A stretch of 64,000 nucleotides of DNA from an uncultured Verrucomicrobiota bacterium. Lineage in GTDB: Bacteria > Verrucomicrobiota > Verrucomicrobiae > Verrucomicrobiales > DEV007. Shown in pieces: positions 11,301-18,475 of this stretch. Position numbers and translations under genes: made by a program. Under the pieces are notes generated by a model. That model made no database searches. It saw only the letters and a list, made by a program, of their open reading frames with translations, and was not told the DNA's origin. The stretch covers positions 1 through 64,000 of the forward strand of contig CACJBM010000005.1 of assembly GCA_902591645.1 (NCBI GenBank). The letters run 5' to 3'. Within the stretch, counting starts at the first letter, position 1. Each line of letters starts with the position of its first letter.

Positions 11301-12627
11301 TTTACCTACTCCAGGCGCAAATAACGATGGCCCTTTGCCGGTTAGAGAACAGAAAGATCTGGTCATTAACGAATGGTTGGCGAGTAATGGTGTGGTTTTT
11401 GATAATGATTTTATAGAGATATATAATCCAAGTAATTTTCCGGTTTCCATTGGTGGTATGACCATCACTGATGATCCTAATAATATTCCTGATCTATACA
11501 GGGTCAGTGATCTTAGTTTTATAGATTCACAAGGTTATGTTAAGTTCATTGCTGATAGTGATTCTGATCAGGGCCCTTCTCACTTAAACTTCGGCCTTTC
11601 CAAACTGAATGATCAGATTGGTTTGTTTGATGATCAAGGAAATGAAATTGATCGGATTGTTTTTGTTAATGCTGAGGATGATGTTTCAATTGGTCGGTCC
11701 GTAGAGGGTGAAAGATTATTATCTTCGTTTTCTTTGCCGACTCCCGGATATTCGAATGATACAGACCTTACCGAAGAGATCCTAATCATTGAGGGTCTGA
11801 GAGTAACTGAGATAATGTATAATCCATTGTCAGGACCAGAAGGTGAGTACATTAAACTTCAGAACATTGGAGAAGTTACTCTGCGTCTTAATGATGTGAG
11901 GTTCGAGGAAGGTGTGAGATTTGCATTTCCTGATGCTCTTCTTGAACCAGGGCAATCAGCATATGTAGTCAGTAACATTGAAACTTTTACTTCTGAACGT
12001 GGAGAAAACCTCAATGTCTTGGGCGAATATGAAGGCAAGCTAGACAATGGTGGTGAAAGATTACGGTTGGAGATTGACTCCATTTCAGCAGGCATTCTCG
12101 ATTTTGAATACGAGGATGAGTGGTATCCAGAAACGGATGGTACTGGTTCTTCATTGGTTATGATCGATGATTCAGTTTCCCCGTTGGAATGGGGTCTGAA
12201 GGAGAATTGGAACGCCTCGGTTGTGGCTCCTTCCGGAAGTTATTCAGAATGGGTTAAGTCTTCATTTGGGCAGGAATTCACGGGTCAGACAGGTAAGGAT
12301 GATGATCCAGACAAGGATGGAATAGCCAACTTGTTGGAATTTGTCTTCGTCTTGGATCCTACAAAAGCTGATCCAGACTTCTCAATGCCGAAACTTTCAA
12401 GAGAATCTGGTGATTTGCTTCTTACATACACAGTGACCAAATTTCTTGATGATATTGAAATAAAAGTTCAGGTGTCATATGATCTAATTGAATGGAATGA
12501 CGCTGGAGAAAGCGTGTCTGTTGATATGATTGCTGAGGATGAAACGATTCGCACATACGAGGCAAAGTTAGATGGCGCCATTACTGATGGTTCTCTGAAG
12601 CGGTTTATGCGTCTTCATGTTGAATAA
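2317..12627 (+). CDS. Giant secreted multidomain protein: cadherin-like repeats, CotH domain, beta-helix, lamin-tail domains
   Basis: A 3436-residue exported protein with a signal peptide at about 1-27. In order it has: seven cadherin-like (tandem-95 type) repeats with the DGSFTYVP signature between about 29 and 1445; a first lamin-tail domain near 1449 (ITEIMYHP); a CotH family domain from about 1630 to 2160 with RGAGSR and the family's acidic segment HDFDTIFG (D2018, D2020); a right-handed beta-helix-like region about 2390-2770; an Ig-like stretch to 2860; three more lamin-tail domains near 2865, 3013 and 3160; and a C-terminal DPDKDGIANLLEF segment common in Verrucomicrobiota secreted proteins. 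A jelly-roll domain with DDGAAVYINGTEV occurs three times (about 67, 824 and 2186), each time nested in another domain. CotH proteins in Bacillus are protein kinases; activity here is inferred only. It is probably a surface or secreted adhesin-like protein. No sorting signal (PEP-CTERM, LPXTG) is visible. Confidence 0.85.
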   Translation: MHSKLFSFISSLVIVFIIIVPKESAIAEPEAVNDTYELFEDIPFKVSTGPLAELNFDAESIAGFIEDDWAILDRIENENGDAEDYPTDGSGREWLDPEFDIDSSNVGPWFLAPSPIQSGEINAFPGLDDELFGIDEAANGENLITTYLFRNSFTLNATEAEISSWDLSYLFDDGAVVYINGREVHRSAAIPEGELTTLTSAVAGANNENVYETAAVDLSGILVEGNNSIAVELHQAGVESSDVGFDLNIAPRADGDAISYSFIDDPFDAPFETSAPNNASGNLDQGSGFEDSTAANIRVGGGARFQTTISSGSLRLPITLANPATLEISFRYRLLMIGGYESEEYSSVILAIGDNFVGTGTNDDIFRMYGPDGDGDEDSGWRTFSAEVSLPSGTHNLDFGVYNNASTISGEVTDVWFDDILIEYEGGGSGGGVLENDTVEAGQVTAAIFSNPFHGTVEMNADGSFTYVPEEDFFGVDSFKYTVTDDTGTSSEATVTLNVASVNDLPKVTDRSFSMNEDDQLVVNVELGLSMDSSDAENQDLDFAVESAPSNGTVEINLDGSFEYVPNPNFAGTDSFTYVALDGEDSSVPSEVKVEIIPVNDPPEVVDDTYSVIENNSLVVSQSGISLPESVLSENFDAEVNFAFTGNVEIEPVGEFASINGFEGSFLRNLTSGNPADATTITINDLPPHDRLSIGFVLAIIDSWDGDLAGGDSFSVTVDGEPVFSHTFNNSGPNGQQSYVPSQEIELARSVDLGFSSGPQSLDSAYDFRKEPSLSNIPHSSDSVTIEIFASGANWEGGDDESWAIDNFEVRSYQSAQFNLISQGSVWLYLDDGSDQGLDWIDEDYDDSDWESGTGKFGYGDDNESTLISFGDDDDDKYVTTYFRHSFEVEDTQRFEELLIGLLRDDGAAVYINGTEVARSNLENGAGFQDFAPDFAGGDDENNYFEFPVDASVLVPGENLIAVEVHQNSGSSSDLGFDLRLVGTLSRASAILGNDIDVDTDSLQVSLLSPPDNGKLQLQSDGSFTYVPNVNFEGSDSFEYRVTDGEFEDSGKVFITVDPGPNDLPIVEGEEYEANEDTPLIIDVGSGVLENDYDPDGVEITAVIASSPENGTVELSDDGSFTYSPDENFYGKDQFTYHVADAFGKAPPAVVVINVIQVNDAPTANDDYYLTAPGTELGVSVQGLLTNDIDPDGDTLQSEILTEPESGTINFQGNGNFTYVPIPEFSGQVSFTYRVTDGEILSDPATVTIDINASPVAKVNRYVVYEDGVLSRTAEFGVIARSSDPEGDPLSANVVQAPIHGSLSLMSDGSFTYTPDVDFSGLDFFTYSVSDGYQESSPVQTQIYVIQVDDAPIAKDDEYFVLIGQSVNVSADNGVLVNDKDAEGNPAQAVLVDYSGEGNLVLNEDGSFEYTPIETFAGKEYFTYQSLANGKKSNVATVELKVGGPDNTVLITEIMYHPVSGNPAEEYIEIHNIGSGPVPLQGWQITSGIGYEFPAINILPGEYLVVAADPQIFSDTWDQEVNVIGPWSGQLSDRGERIRIKDALGEEVDDVTYSDQGDWASRRAEDDDQILNGESGWKWTSRADGGGASLELVNLDVSNRHGQNWEPSQSPTPGKQNSVFSTDAAPLILNVKHAPAIPRSGETVTISADIKDNGNENITTILNWRVSALDPDEFIQARMRDDGKNGDEESGDGTFTAQVPAQDDGTVVEFYIRANDDRSERGWPQASGEEGQQQANALFQFDDERYDGNQPIYRLVMTVREERDFRFRNFNSGSDAQKNATLIAKQGQDYDIRYQCGVRVRGAGSRTRNPRNNRLNIPRDNPWNGVTKINLNSQFIYLQFLGSRLASLSGIEAADAKPVQFRYNGVNRATDNDNNRRYGSYLHIEAIDGDWADIHYPLDSAGNLYSKGRPDVKWDIRSTSDGLADRGAYIRDGWSKGSNESTDDWEDLHQFMITMNGASGSGYLEQISGMVDVKQWSRWFAFMTIILSRETNLSNGTDDDYKLYRGVKDPRIKLVPHDFDTIFGLGDTDTDADDSIFPAITNFAGQTIPQLNRFFSDPVILRQYYSDLKDLLNTVFEKSRFDALVSNSLDWLPSDSDVSDDVIGFMDERRAYILNQIPSEFTVSSNLPSSDGFSRTEEAGITGLEGAFDSSQIAEIKVNGMSVPLNVRNGTWDGDQAESEVIFSAGSEWSYLDDGSDQGVLWREQDFDDSLWALGQGEFGYGDRGEDTVVSYGGDDENKHITTYFRKDFEVTNADAFSSLNLRLVYDDGAAVYLNGIEIVRQNLEPDALYTSLATDTVPNAGFESYNVPVGALKSGSNTIAVEIHQRSPSSRDISFNAELLGLGAVPLMVPGINLVKIESFDADGSIIDSSQVNIWYDDGSVTEVASIDKDTIWTLEGGPYLINEDLEVPVNVTLQIDPGVTVYFAEGRRMTIKGRLVAEGNDKMPIVFTNDPGSDGGWDGIYFESTKEESRMIYILQDGADSGDQSISISESRVHLENVEWAGTDKTILELSNPQIDVLRCDFPSTSGQEVIHGEGLGSEGYFNLKENIFRTSSGYNDIIDFSGGRRPGPIIYVVDNVFLGSADDCLDLDGVDAHIEGNHFFNVHKDDPDRQSSANAIAADNDSHLTVVRNLFYDVDHAILLKNASDAVFENNTVVDAVVAAISFDEPLVGEGVPGDFISIKGNIFYNNGTLFAYQFSSEDGEEDPRIEADMNLLPEEFLELGIGNISGDPMFIDQSASDFSISRGSPVTGKGINGSDMGHNVFAGAIVAGEPPSLTRKTEATLRIHVPGISGIEGESIFSGEYRWRIDGNEWSDPTSVSEPIQLSDLSDGTHYVEVVGRDSAGNWQAEPTRSRAWTVDKKLSRLLISEVLADNGDAFNHEETFPDYIELWNDSGTPRFVSGMVISESKDISDGWKIPTGTVIPPGEFLLIYANDADGTSGLHTGFALDRDGDSLYLFESTENGGKIVDNVRFGSQLRGRSISRTGPDQQFALTLPTPGANNDGPLPVREQKDLVINEWLASNGVVFDNDFIEIYNPSNFPVSIGGMTITDDPNNIPDLYRVSDLSFIDSQGYVKFIADSDSDQGPSHLNFGLSKLNDQIGLFDDQGNEIDRIVFVNAEDDVSIGRSVEGERLLSSFSLPTPGYSNDTDLTEEILIIEGLRVTEIMYNPLSGPEGEYIKLQNIGEVTLRLNDVRFEEGVRFAFPDALLEPGQSAYVVSNIETFTSERGENLNVLGEYEGKLDNGGERLRLEIDSISAGILDFEYEDEWYPETDGTGSSLVMIDDSVSPLEWGLKENWNASVVAPSGSYSEWVKSSFGQEFTGQTGKDDDPDKDGIANLLEFVFVLDPTKADPDFSMPKLSRESGDLLLTYTVTKFLDDIEIKVQVSYDLIEWNDAGESVSVDMIAEDETIRTYEAKLDGAITDGSLKRFMRLHVE

Positions 12628-12655
12628 CATCAATTTTGTAAATTAATTAAATAAA

Positions 12656-13423
12656 ATGGTAATTAAAAACATATTAGTACTTTTTATTTTTGTGGCTGAA
12701 CTTTCTTTAGCTGATCAATCTAATGTCAATAAATCTGAGCCGAAGTTTCGTTCTATCATTGGCAATTTTAGCTTTGAAGAAGGGCAAGGTGAAACTGCGG
12801 ATGATTGGACTTTTACTAGTAGACAACCTCCGATAAGGACAGGTTCTGAAGCGCATACAGGTTCTCATAGTGCGTACATTAATCTTCAGAATGAAGGGAA
12901 AATCCCAAGCGAAGCTCATATAATTAAGACAATAGATGGGAAACTAGTGAGCGGACTCAACTACGAACTTTCCTTTTTCGTAAAACAAATTAAACCGGGA
13001 ACAGGCGGTTACATCCAACAGTATTTTGTGGAGTGGTGGAATGAAGATCAGCAAGCGATTAAGGGCACTGGATTTAAGCAATTTAGTAGCAAGATAGGTG
13101 AGTGGGAAAAAATCATAGTGCCTGATCTTGATATTCCAGAAAATGTGCGCTCGGTAAAATTACTCTTTCGTTTTGTGACTGGTGCCATTGAGGGGGGTAG
13201 TGGTGAAGTATTTATCGATGACATTAGATTTAGTGCTGATGACAGTAGTGAAGCATTGGTTTCCGCGATTGAAGGTAAAGTTGATCAGGCTCAATTTGAT
13301 GTGGCCTTGAGTCTGATTAATAGTTTTCTGAAAAAGTATCCAGCTGATCCTAAAGTTGAGGAGATAAAGGCTCTTAAGGGTAGAGTAAATAAATTTCAGC
13401 AAGCAGATGAAATCTCGGAGTGA
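12656..13423 (+). CDS. Secreted protein with carbohydrate-binding-like beta-sandwich domain
   Basis: A 255-residue protein with a signal peptide (about 1-19, ending near LSLADQ). Residues 37-190 resemble a CBM4/9-like or discoidin-like beta-sandwich: IIGNFSFEEGQ at the start, DDWTF, then GEVFIDDIRFSAD at the end, the classic calcium- or ligand-binding jelly-roll pattern. The last 60 residues are predicted helical (SLINSFLKKYPADPKVEEIKALKGRV) and look like a single TPR-like helix pair. It begins 28 bp after the giant gene on the same strand, so the two are probably expressed together. Its last 28 bp overlap the 3' end of the convergent SRPBCC gene. Function is not known; ligand binding is inferred from the fold pattern only. 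Confidence 0.7.
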   Translation: MVIKNILVLFIFVAELSLADQSNVNKSEPKFRSIIGNFSFEEGQGETADDWTFTSRQPPIRTGSEAHTGSHSAYINLQNEGKIPSEAHIIKTIDGKLVSGLNYELSFFVKQIKPGTGGYIQQYFVEWWNEDQQAIKGTGFKQFSSKIGEWEKIIVPDLDIPENVRSVKLLFRFVTGAIEGGSGEVFIDDIRFSADDSSEALVSAIEGKVDQAQFDVALSLINSFLKKYPADPKVEEIKALKGRVNKFQQADEISE

Positions 13424-13884
13424 AAAATTTCCCCAAATTTTTTTGAGAGAATTTCTTTTCTATAATTGAAGATCCTCTGTAATTTTTTCTGCACGTATAA
13501 AGCGTGCGTAAGGCTGCCTAACAATCCAAAAGGCATTGCGTAATTTACTTCGTCCTTGATCAATGTTCCTCCTTCCATTGGCTCAAATTGATGGAGGTGG
13601 CGCCAGAACTTGTAAGGCCCACTTCTCTGCTCATCAACGAACTGCGTCATTGGTGTGACATCTTGTATTTCTGTTACCCATGTGTTCCAGATCATCGGAG
13701 CAATCTTGATCTTGTAGGTGATAATCTGACCCTCGTGCATTGGAGCAGGTGTTCCGGACGTGATGCGAAATTCAAGATCCGGAGGAGTGATCAGATTGAG
13801 GTTCTCTGGATTTGAAAAAAATTCCCATGCCTTCTCAATAGGTAATTGAATTTCCTGCGATTGGCATAATTTATGGATTTTCAA
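13396..13884 (-). CDS. SRPBCC/START-like ligand-binding protein
   Basis: A 162-residue cytoplasmic protein of the SRPBCC (polyketide cyclase/START-like) fold. Visible family features are an early PIEKAWEFFSNPENLNLITPP helix-grip segment, the central GQIITYKIKIAPMIWNTWVTEI strands, FVDEQRSGPYKFWRHLHQF and a closing helix. Proteins of this type with the F.D.Q..GPY..W.H.H.F pattern are widespread, often beside SDR epimerase-like genes, but have no defined reaction. The start is ATG 13884. It converges on the secreted gene to the left, with a 28 bp tail overlap. No neighbour indicates a ligand. Confidence 0.8.
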   Translation of the reverse strand: MKIHKLCQSQEIQLPIEKAWEFFSNPENLNLITPPDLEFRITSGTPAPMHEGQIITYKIKIAPMIWNTWVTEIQDVTPMTQFVDEQRSGPYKFWRHLHQFEPMEGGTLIKDEVNYAMPFGLLGSLTHALYVQKKLQRIFNYRKEILSKKFGEIFHSEISSAC

Positions 13885-14078
13885 TTTTAATTATAGAGGC
13901 TTGCAGTTCAATAAAAGTAGACGATTAAGAGTTAGAAACCTTCTTTACCACTAAAGATTTAATTGCTGAGAGTATTAGTGTTATTGGAAGCTTTAGTTTT
14001 TTATAGGAAAAAATAAAAGGATTTGAGCAAATAGATCTCTCTTCACATCGAATCTTATCTCTGCTATCCTTAATCATA

Positions 14079-14834
14079 ATGAAAAGACTCATCATAACTT
14101 TTACTACTTTCATTTTTATTCCTTTTACTGCATTTGCCAAAGAATATTACGAACTTCGTACTTACAAGTTGAATTCACCAGAGAAGGCTGCGGCTTTTGA
14201 TAAGATGATGGCAGCTGCGGTTCCATTATTGGCTACTACTGAATTGAAATCTATTGGTGTATTTAAGGCGAGGGGTGATAAATCAGGGGATAAGAATTGG
14301 AGATATGTTCTAAAATCATGTTCTTCGCTTGATGGTATAGCGGAGTCCAGTTCAGCCCTTGCTAATGAAGGATTTCTTGAGCAGGCCCGTGATTATTTAA
14401 GTTATGAAAAATCCGATCCTTCATTCAGTAGAATTTCGATTTCTACATTTGTTGCGTTCGATGGTTTTCCAGAGTTAATCAGTCCCGGAAAGGATGAAGG
14501 AGGGAAACGGTATTTTGAGCTGCGGACCTATGAGAGCCATAATGAATTAAAGGCATACATGAAGGTGAAAATGTTCAATGATGGTGAACTTGATATTTTT
14601 GCCGATGTTGGTCTGAAGGGGCTCTTTTTTGGGAGGGCATTGTCCGGAGAAAATTTACCCAATCTCACATATATGCTTGTATACGATGATGAGGATCAGA
14701 AAAAATCAGCATGGAGCTCTTTTATTAAGTCTCCAGCCTGGGAGGCAATGAAATCTGAAGAAATGTACAAGGATACTGTTTCCAAAATCATTTCAACGTT
14801 CCTTGTTCCGACGGTCTATTCACAGATACGTTAA
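14079..14834 (+). CDS. Exported NIPSNAP-family protein with two NIPSNAP domains
   Basis: A 251-residue protein with a signal peptide (about 1-20, ending TAFAK). Two ferredoxin-like NIPSNAP domains follow, each opening with the family signature: YYELRTYKLNSPEK near residue 22 and YFELRTYESHNELK near 146. Tandem NIPSNAP proteins are common in Planctomycetes and Verrucomicrobiota and are usually exported; the bacterial function is unknown. The gene ends 1 bp before the 3' end of the convergent recD2 gene. The upstream 194 bp holds no gene I can support. Confidence 0.85.
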   Translation: MKRLIITFTTFIFIPFTAFAKEYYELRTYKLNSPEKAAAFDKMMAAAVPLLATTELKSIGVFKARGDKSGDKNWRYVLKSCSSLDGIAESSSALANEGFLEQARDYLSYEKSDPSFSRISISTFVAFDGFPELISPGKDEGGKRYFELRTYESHNELKAYMKVKMFNDGELDIFADVGLKGLFFGRALSGENLPNLTYMLVYDDEDQKKSAWSSFIKSPAWEAMKSEEMYKDTVSKIISTFLVPTVYSQIR

Positions 14835-14835
14835 T

Positions 14836-17016
14836 TTATTTATTCTTTAATCGATCCAATAGGCCCCTGTACCTTTGACGGGTATCAATATTTTTTATTG
14901 CCATGGCTGCGGCTTTTTTTTGGCCGACAAGGACGACGGTCTGGCTGCCTCGCGTAATTGCTGTGTAAAGAAGATTTCTCTGGAGCAAAACGAAGTGTTG
15001 AGTACTGACCGGTATGACGACACATGGGAATTCACTCCCCTGTGACTTATGTACCGTGATCGCGAATGCAGGCGCGATTTCATCAAGTTCCCCAGGTTCA
15101 TAAGAAACGATTCGGTTTCCACTAAAACGTATTGTAACCCTTCCAGGGTCAGTCGATATTTCAATTATTTTACCAATGTCACCGTTCAGAGTTTCTTTTT
15201 CGTAATTATTTCTTATTTGTATGACCTTGTCACCGGTGCGGTATCGTGCACCAAAACGCTCGATTTCAAAAGTCGATTCGGTAGTCGGGTTAATGGCATC
15301 TTGTAGATTTCTATTGAGGTTTTGAGTGCCTAGACTTCCCCGGTGCATTGGGGTAATGACTTGTATTTCATCAACTGAATCGAATCCTAGTCTTTGAGGA
15401 ATTTGATTACGAACCAGTTCAATAATACGGTCCGATGTTTGTTCGGGATCTTCGCATTTAACAAAGAAGAAATCCGAATTGGGGTTCGCAGTATTTTTGT
15501 CAGCTAATTCTATTGGAATATGGCCGTCATTTATCTCATGCGCTGCTCCAATGATTCTACTTTCGGAAGATTGCCTAAAAATTGCAGTGAGTCTGGCTAC
15601 AGGTATTTTATCAGATTTTATAAAATCCGAAAGGATGCTGCCCGGACCAACTGATGGGAGCTGATCCACATCACCTACTAAAATAAGATGTGCATTTTCT
15701 GGTAATGCCCGTAGAAAAGCATCCATGAGAGGCAGATCAATCATCGATGCTTCGTCCACAATAAAAAGATCACCACTTAACGGATTTTTTTCATCGTGAG
15801 CGAAACTCCCTTTGGATCCTTGGAACTCAAGTAGTCTGTGTATTGTTGATGCTTCGAGCCCGGTACTTTCTGACATTCTTTTTGCAGCACGACCAGTGGG
15901 TGCGCAGAGGACCGTCTTAACTTTCTTTGCCAATAATATAAGAAGTAGGCTTTTTAGGATTGTGGTTTTACCGACTCCGGGACCTCCAGTGATTATTAGT
16001 AATCGTTGGACTAGTGCTTCTTCGACTGCCTTTCTTTGCCCTTCAGCTAATGAGTATCCAATTTTATTTTCGCACCAATCAATCGCTTTAGCAGTTTCAA
16101 TCTTAGGATGACTTGAGGCCTTTGAAATGAGGCCAATCATTCTTTTCGTAACTTCCTTTTCTGCTTTAAGGAGGTTTGGTGGAAATATTAGTGAAGTGCC
16201 TGTGATATCATCTCTTTCTGCTTTTCTTTTCGTGATCAGATTTTCCAGACAAGACTCAATTTGCTTTTGTTGAACGCCTAAGAGATCAGAAGATGATTCG
16301 ATGAGTTCGTTTTCAGGTAATGCGCAATGGCCGTTATCTGTTGCGCTTTTAAGCGCGTATTCTATGCCAGCTTCAATTCTTGATTCTGCATCAGGATCCA
16401 CCCCTAGCTTGGCAGCGATTGAATCGGCCGTCTTAAACCCTACTCCATGAAGGTCATTCGAAAGGCGGTATGGATTTCTGCGTAATTGATGAATGCTTTC
16501 ATCTCCGTACGTCTTGTATATTCGAACGGCTCGAGCAGTACTGATTCCATGTTGATGCAAAAAGACCATGATTTGTCGGACGGATTTCTGCTTCTCCCAT
16601 GAGCTCTTGATTTCTTTACGCCGTTTAGGGCCTATCCCTTCAACTTCTTCTAATTGCTTGGATCTATTATCAATAATGTTAAATACTTCTGGACCAAACT
16701 TATCTACGAGCTTCTTAGCATAAGTTGGTCCGATGCCATCTATTAGGCCGCTCCCAAGGTAACGTTCGATTCCAGTAAGATTTCCTGGTTCAGAGGTGGT
16801 AATTTCATCTGCTTTGAACTGATCCCCATACTGTTCATTTTTTATCCATTGCCCTTTAGAAGCAATTTGTTCTCCGGCATTGGGTGCAGCGCAATTCCCT
16901 ACGACAGTCACAATTTTACCTTTTTTATTAGGTTTGACCCTGAGAACGCAGTAACCGTTTTCTTCGTTATGAAATGTGACACGCTCGATGGTGCCGCTGA
17001 GAGTGTTTTCTTGCAA
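14836..17016 (-). CDS. recD2: RecD2 family ATP-dependent 5'-3' DNA helicase
   Basis: A 726-residue superfamily 1B helicase of the RecD2/TraA type, found in bacteria without RecBC and linked to DNA repair. The N-terminal part has an OB-like strand domain, then helix-hairpin-helix units (GIGPTYAKKLVDKFG and VEGIGPKRRKEI). The motor has Walker A GGPGVGKTT at 344-352 (K350), APTGRAAKRM (motif Ia), IVDEASMIDLPL (Walker B), GDVDQLPSVGPG (motif III), AITVHKSQGSEF (motif V) and YTAITRGSQTVVLVG (motif VI). Length and motif order match RecD2. The start at 17016 is a TTG; family alignment supports translation beginning about here because the OB domain begins at once (SGTIERVTF). Confidence 0.95.
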   Translation of the reverse strand: MQENTLSGTIERVTFHNEENGYCVLRVKPNKKGKIVTVVGNCAAPNAGEQIASKGQWIKNEQYGDQFKADEITTSEPGNLTGIERYLGSGLIDGIGPTYAKKLVDKFGPEVFNIIDNRSKQLEEVEGIGPKRRKEIKSSWEKQKSVRQIMVFLHQHGISTARAVRIYKTYGDESIHQLRRNPYRLSNDLHGVGFKTADSIAAKLGVDPDAESRIEAGIEYALKSATDNGHCALPENELIESSSDLLGVQQKQIESCLENLITKRKAERDDITGTSLIFPPNLLKAEKEVTKRMIGLISKASSHPKIETAKAIDWCENKIGYSLAEGQRKAVEEALVQRLLIITGGPGVGKTTILKSLLLILLAKKVKTVLCAPTGRAAKRMSESTGLEASTIHRLLEFQGSKGSFAHDEKNPLSGDLFIVDEASMIDLPLMDAFLRALPENAHLILVGDVDQLPSVGPGSILSDFIKSDKIPVARLTAIFRQSSESRIIGAAHEINDGHIPIELADKNTANPNSDFFFVKCEDPEQTSDRIIELVRNQIPQRLGFDSVDEIQVITPMHRGSLGTQNLNRNLQDAINPTTESTFEIERFGARYRTGDKVIQIRNNYEKETLNGDIGKIIEISTDPGRVTIRFSGNRIVSYEPGELDEIAPAFAITVHKSQGSEFPCVVIPVSTQHFVLLQRNLLYTAITRGSQTVVLVGQKKAAAMAIKNIDTRQRYRGLLDRLKNK

Positions 17017-17159
17017 TATATTATGAGTTTGCCTGAGCTCCTTAATAAGTGGTAGCGTTTTCTATAGAGATTTGATTTGAATACCAGTAAAAAGCAATTT
17101 TTATCAAAAAAGTGTTAAGATTTGTCCTTCCACTAACGTATTTTTATTAAACAACTAAA

Positions 17160-17915
17160 ATGAACATGAGGCTGACCACATTATTAATTACAATTATTTT
17201 AAGTATAGTTACTACATCTATGGCTCAGGAAGATGATCCTTTGGGCCTTTCTTCTAGTACTGTTTTAAAGAGAATATATTCTCAGTATGGGCAATATTTT
17301 GCGGATAAGATCGTTGAGTTGCGTGGAGTTAAGGGGCAGAGCCAGCCAAGAGAATGGAAGATTGTTGTGCATGACGAACGGAGTCAAAGGAGACTGAGAA
17401 CTGTCATTGTATCTGGAGATAGGATAAGGGATGAAGGTGAAACCTTAGATTATTACCCGGATAATTTACCTATTGGTTTTGCATCTTCTGCAAAAATAAA
17501 AATTGATTCTGTGAAGGCTTTTAACATACTCATTAGAGAAGCCCGAGCGGCTAGAATTGGTTTTAATTACGTAGACTATAAATTGCGCAGCCTCGAGTTT
17601 GGAGATGAGCCTGTCTGGGTATTATCTGCGATGAGTGCAAAGGGTATATTACTGGGTCAGGTGATCTTGTCTGCTTTTGATGCGAATGTTTTTAGGACAG
17701 TATGGTATTATAGGGGATCAAAAGGTTATGTTAAGATTGTTGACTCAGCGTTAGATGGACTGAAAAAAACGGAACCATTAGAGGACATTGATCCTAACAC
17801 TCAACCGGAACCATTGGAACAGCCACAAAGGCGAAACCCTATTCCAAAACCACCTCTTAATCCTCTTGATCCTGGAACAGAGGAGGCTGAGATTCGGCCC
17901 GTTCAACCCAATTAA
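17160..17915 (+). CDS. Exported protein of unknown function
   Basis: A 251-residue protein with a signal peptide (about 1-22, ending SMAQ). The mature part has an alternating strand pattern (WKIVVHDERSQRRLRTVIVSGDRI; PVWVLSAMSAKGILLGQVILSA) like a small PepSY- or lipocalin-like domain, and ends in a Pro-rich tail of about 45 residues (QPEPLEQPQRRNPIPKPP). I do not recognise a family. It is the first gene of a same-strand run with a GspG-like protein, the MbnP-MbnH fusion and a PQQ propeller, with gaps of 59, 105 and 53 bp. All four are predicted to act outside the cytoplasm. Confidence 0.6.
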   Translation: MNMRLTTLLITIILSIVTTSMAQEDDPLGLSSSTVLKRIYSQYGQYFADKIVELRGVKGQSQPREWKIVVHDERSQRRLRTVIVSGDRIRDEGETLDYYPDNLPIGFASSAKIKIDSVKAFNILIREARAARIGFNYVDYKLRSLEFGDEPVWVLSAMSAKGILLGQVILSAFDANVFRTVWYYRGSKGYVKIVDSALDGLKKTEPLEDIDPNTQPEPLEQPQRRNPIPKPPLNPLDPGTEEAEIRPVQPN

Positions 17916-17974
17916 TATTGGTAATTTTACTGTTTTCAGATTACATAGAATAATCTTATAGATAATTATTTTCT

Positions 17975-18370
17975 GTGTTTAAAGATGTAATAAAGGGGAT
18001 CAATTCCATTGTAAATCGCCTCGCTTTAGCGATTGTGATTATCATTGTTTTTGCAATTTTTATTTCACCCATTTTTTCTAGCCGTAAAAAAGTTAAACGG
18101 GTAAAGGATGAAATGAGTAAAATTGCCAAGGCTTTGGAATCATACTATGCGGAAAAAAATGAGTGGCCATCATCGGGGCCAACTTCAGTAGCTGCTGCAC
18201 TGAAGGAGTCGGTGAATACTAAAGACCCTTGGGGAACCGAGTATCGTTATTTCTTTTCAAATGATGGGTACTCTATTCAATCTGCGGGGCCTGATAAGGT
18301 ATTTGCAGAAGGACACAAATCAGGAAAGGATGACCAGTGGTACTCAAAGTCGTTACGGTCTAGACGCTAA
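17975..18370 (+). CDS. GspG-like (type II secretion major pseudopilin-like) membrane-anchored protein
   Basis: A 131-residue protein starting at GTG 17975. One membrane segment (about 17-36, ALAIVIIIVFAIFISPIF) is followed by a basic stretch and a helix EMSKIAKALESYYAEKNEWP. The C-terminal part DPWGTEYRYFF...YSIQSAGPDKVF matches the calcium-binding tail of GspG pseudopilins (DPWG.PY.Y ... S.G.D...). The canonical prepilin peptidase site (G followed by FTLIE) is absent and the membrane segment sits too far in, so it may stay N-terminally anchored rather than be assembled as a pseudopilin. Similar orphan GspG-like proteins are common in this phylum. Function is inferred from the fold only. Confidence 0.65.
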   Translation: MFKDVIKGINSIVNRLALAIVIIIVFAIFISPIFSSRKKVKRVKDEMSKIAKALESYYAEKNEWPSSGPTSVAAALKESVNTKDPWGTEYRYFFSNDGYSIQSAGPDKVFAEGHKSGKDDQWYSKSLRSRR

Positions 18371-18475
18371 ATTCTTTAACCGTAGACTAATTCATTAAGT
18401 TCTTGTCCATTCATAGGATTTATATTTTCGGTTTTTTAAACTAAATATAATGTTTTCTGTGCTTTACTACGTGGA

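Noticed and set aside
13925..14140. Minus-strand 71-codon frame upstream of the NIPSNAP gene
   Set aside because: Lys/Ser-rich, no motif, overlaps the NIPSNAP start and its likely promoter.
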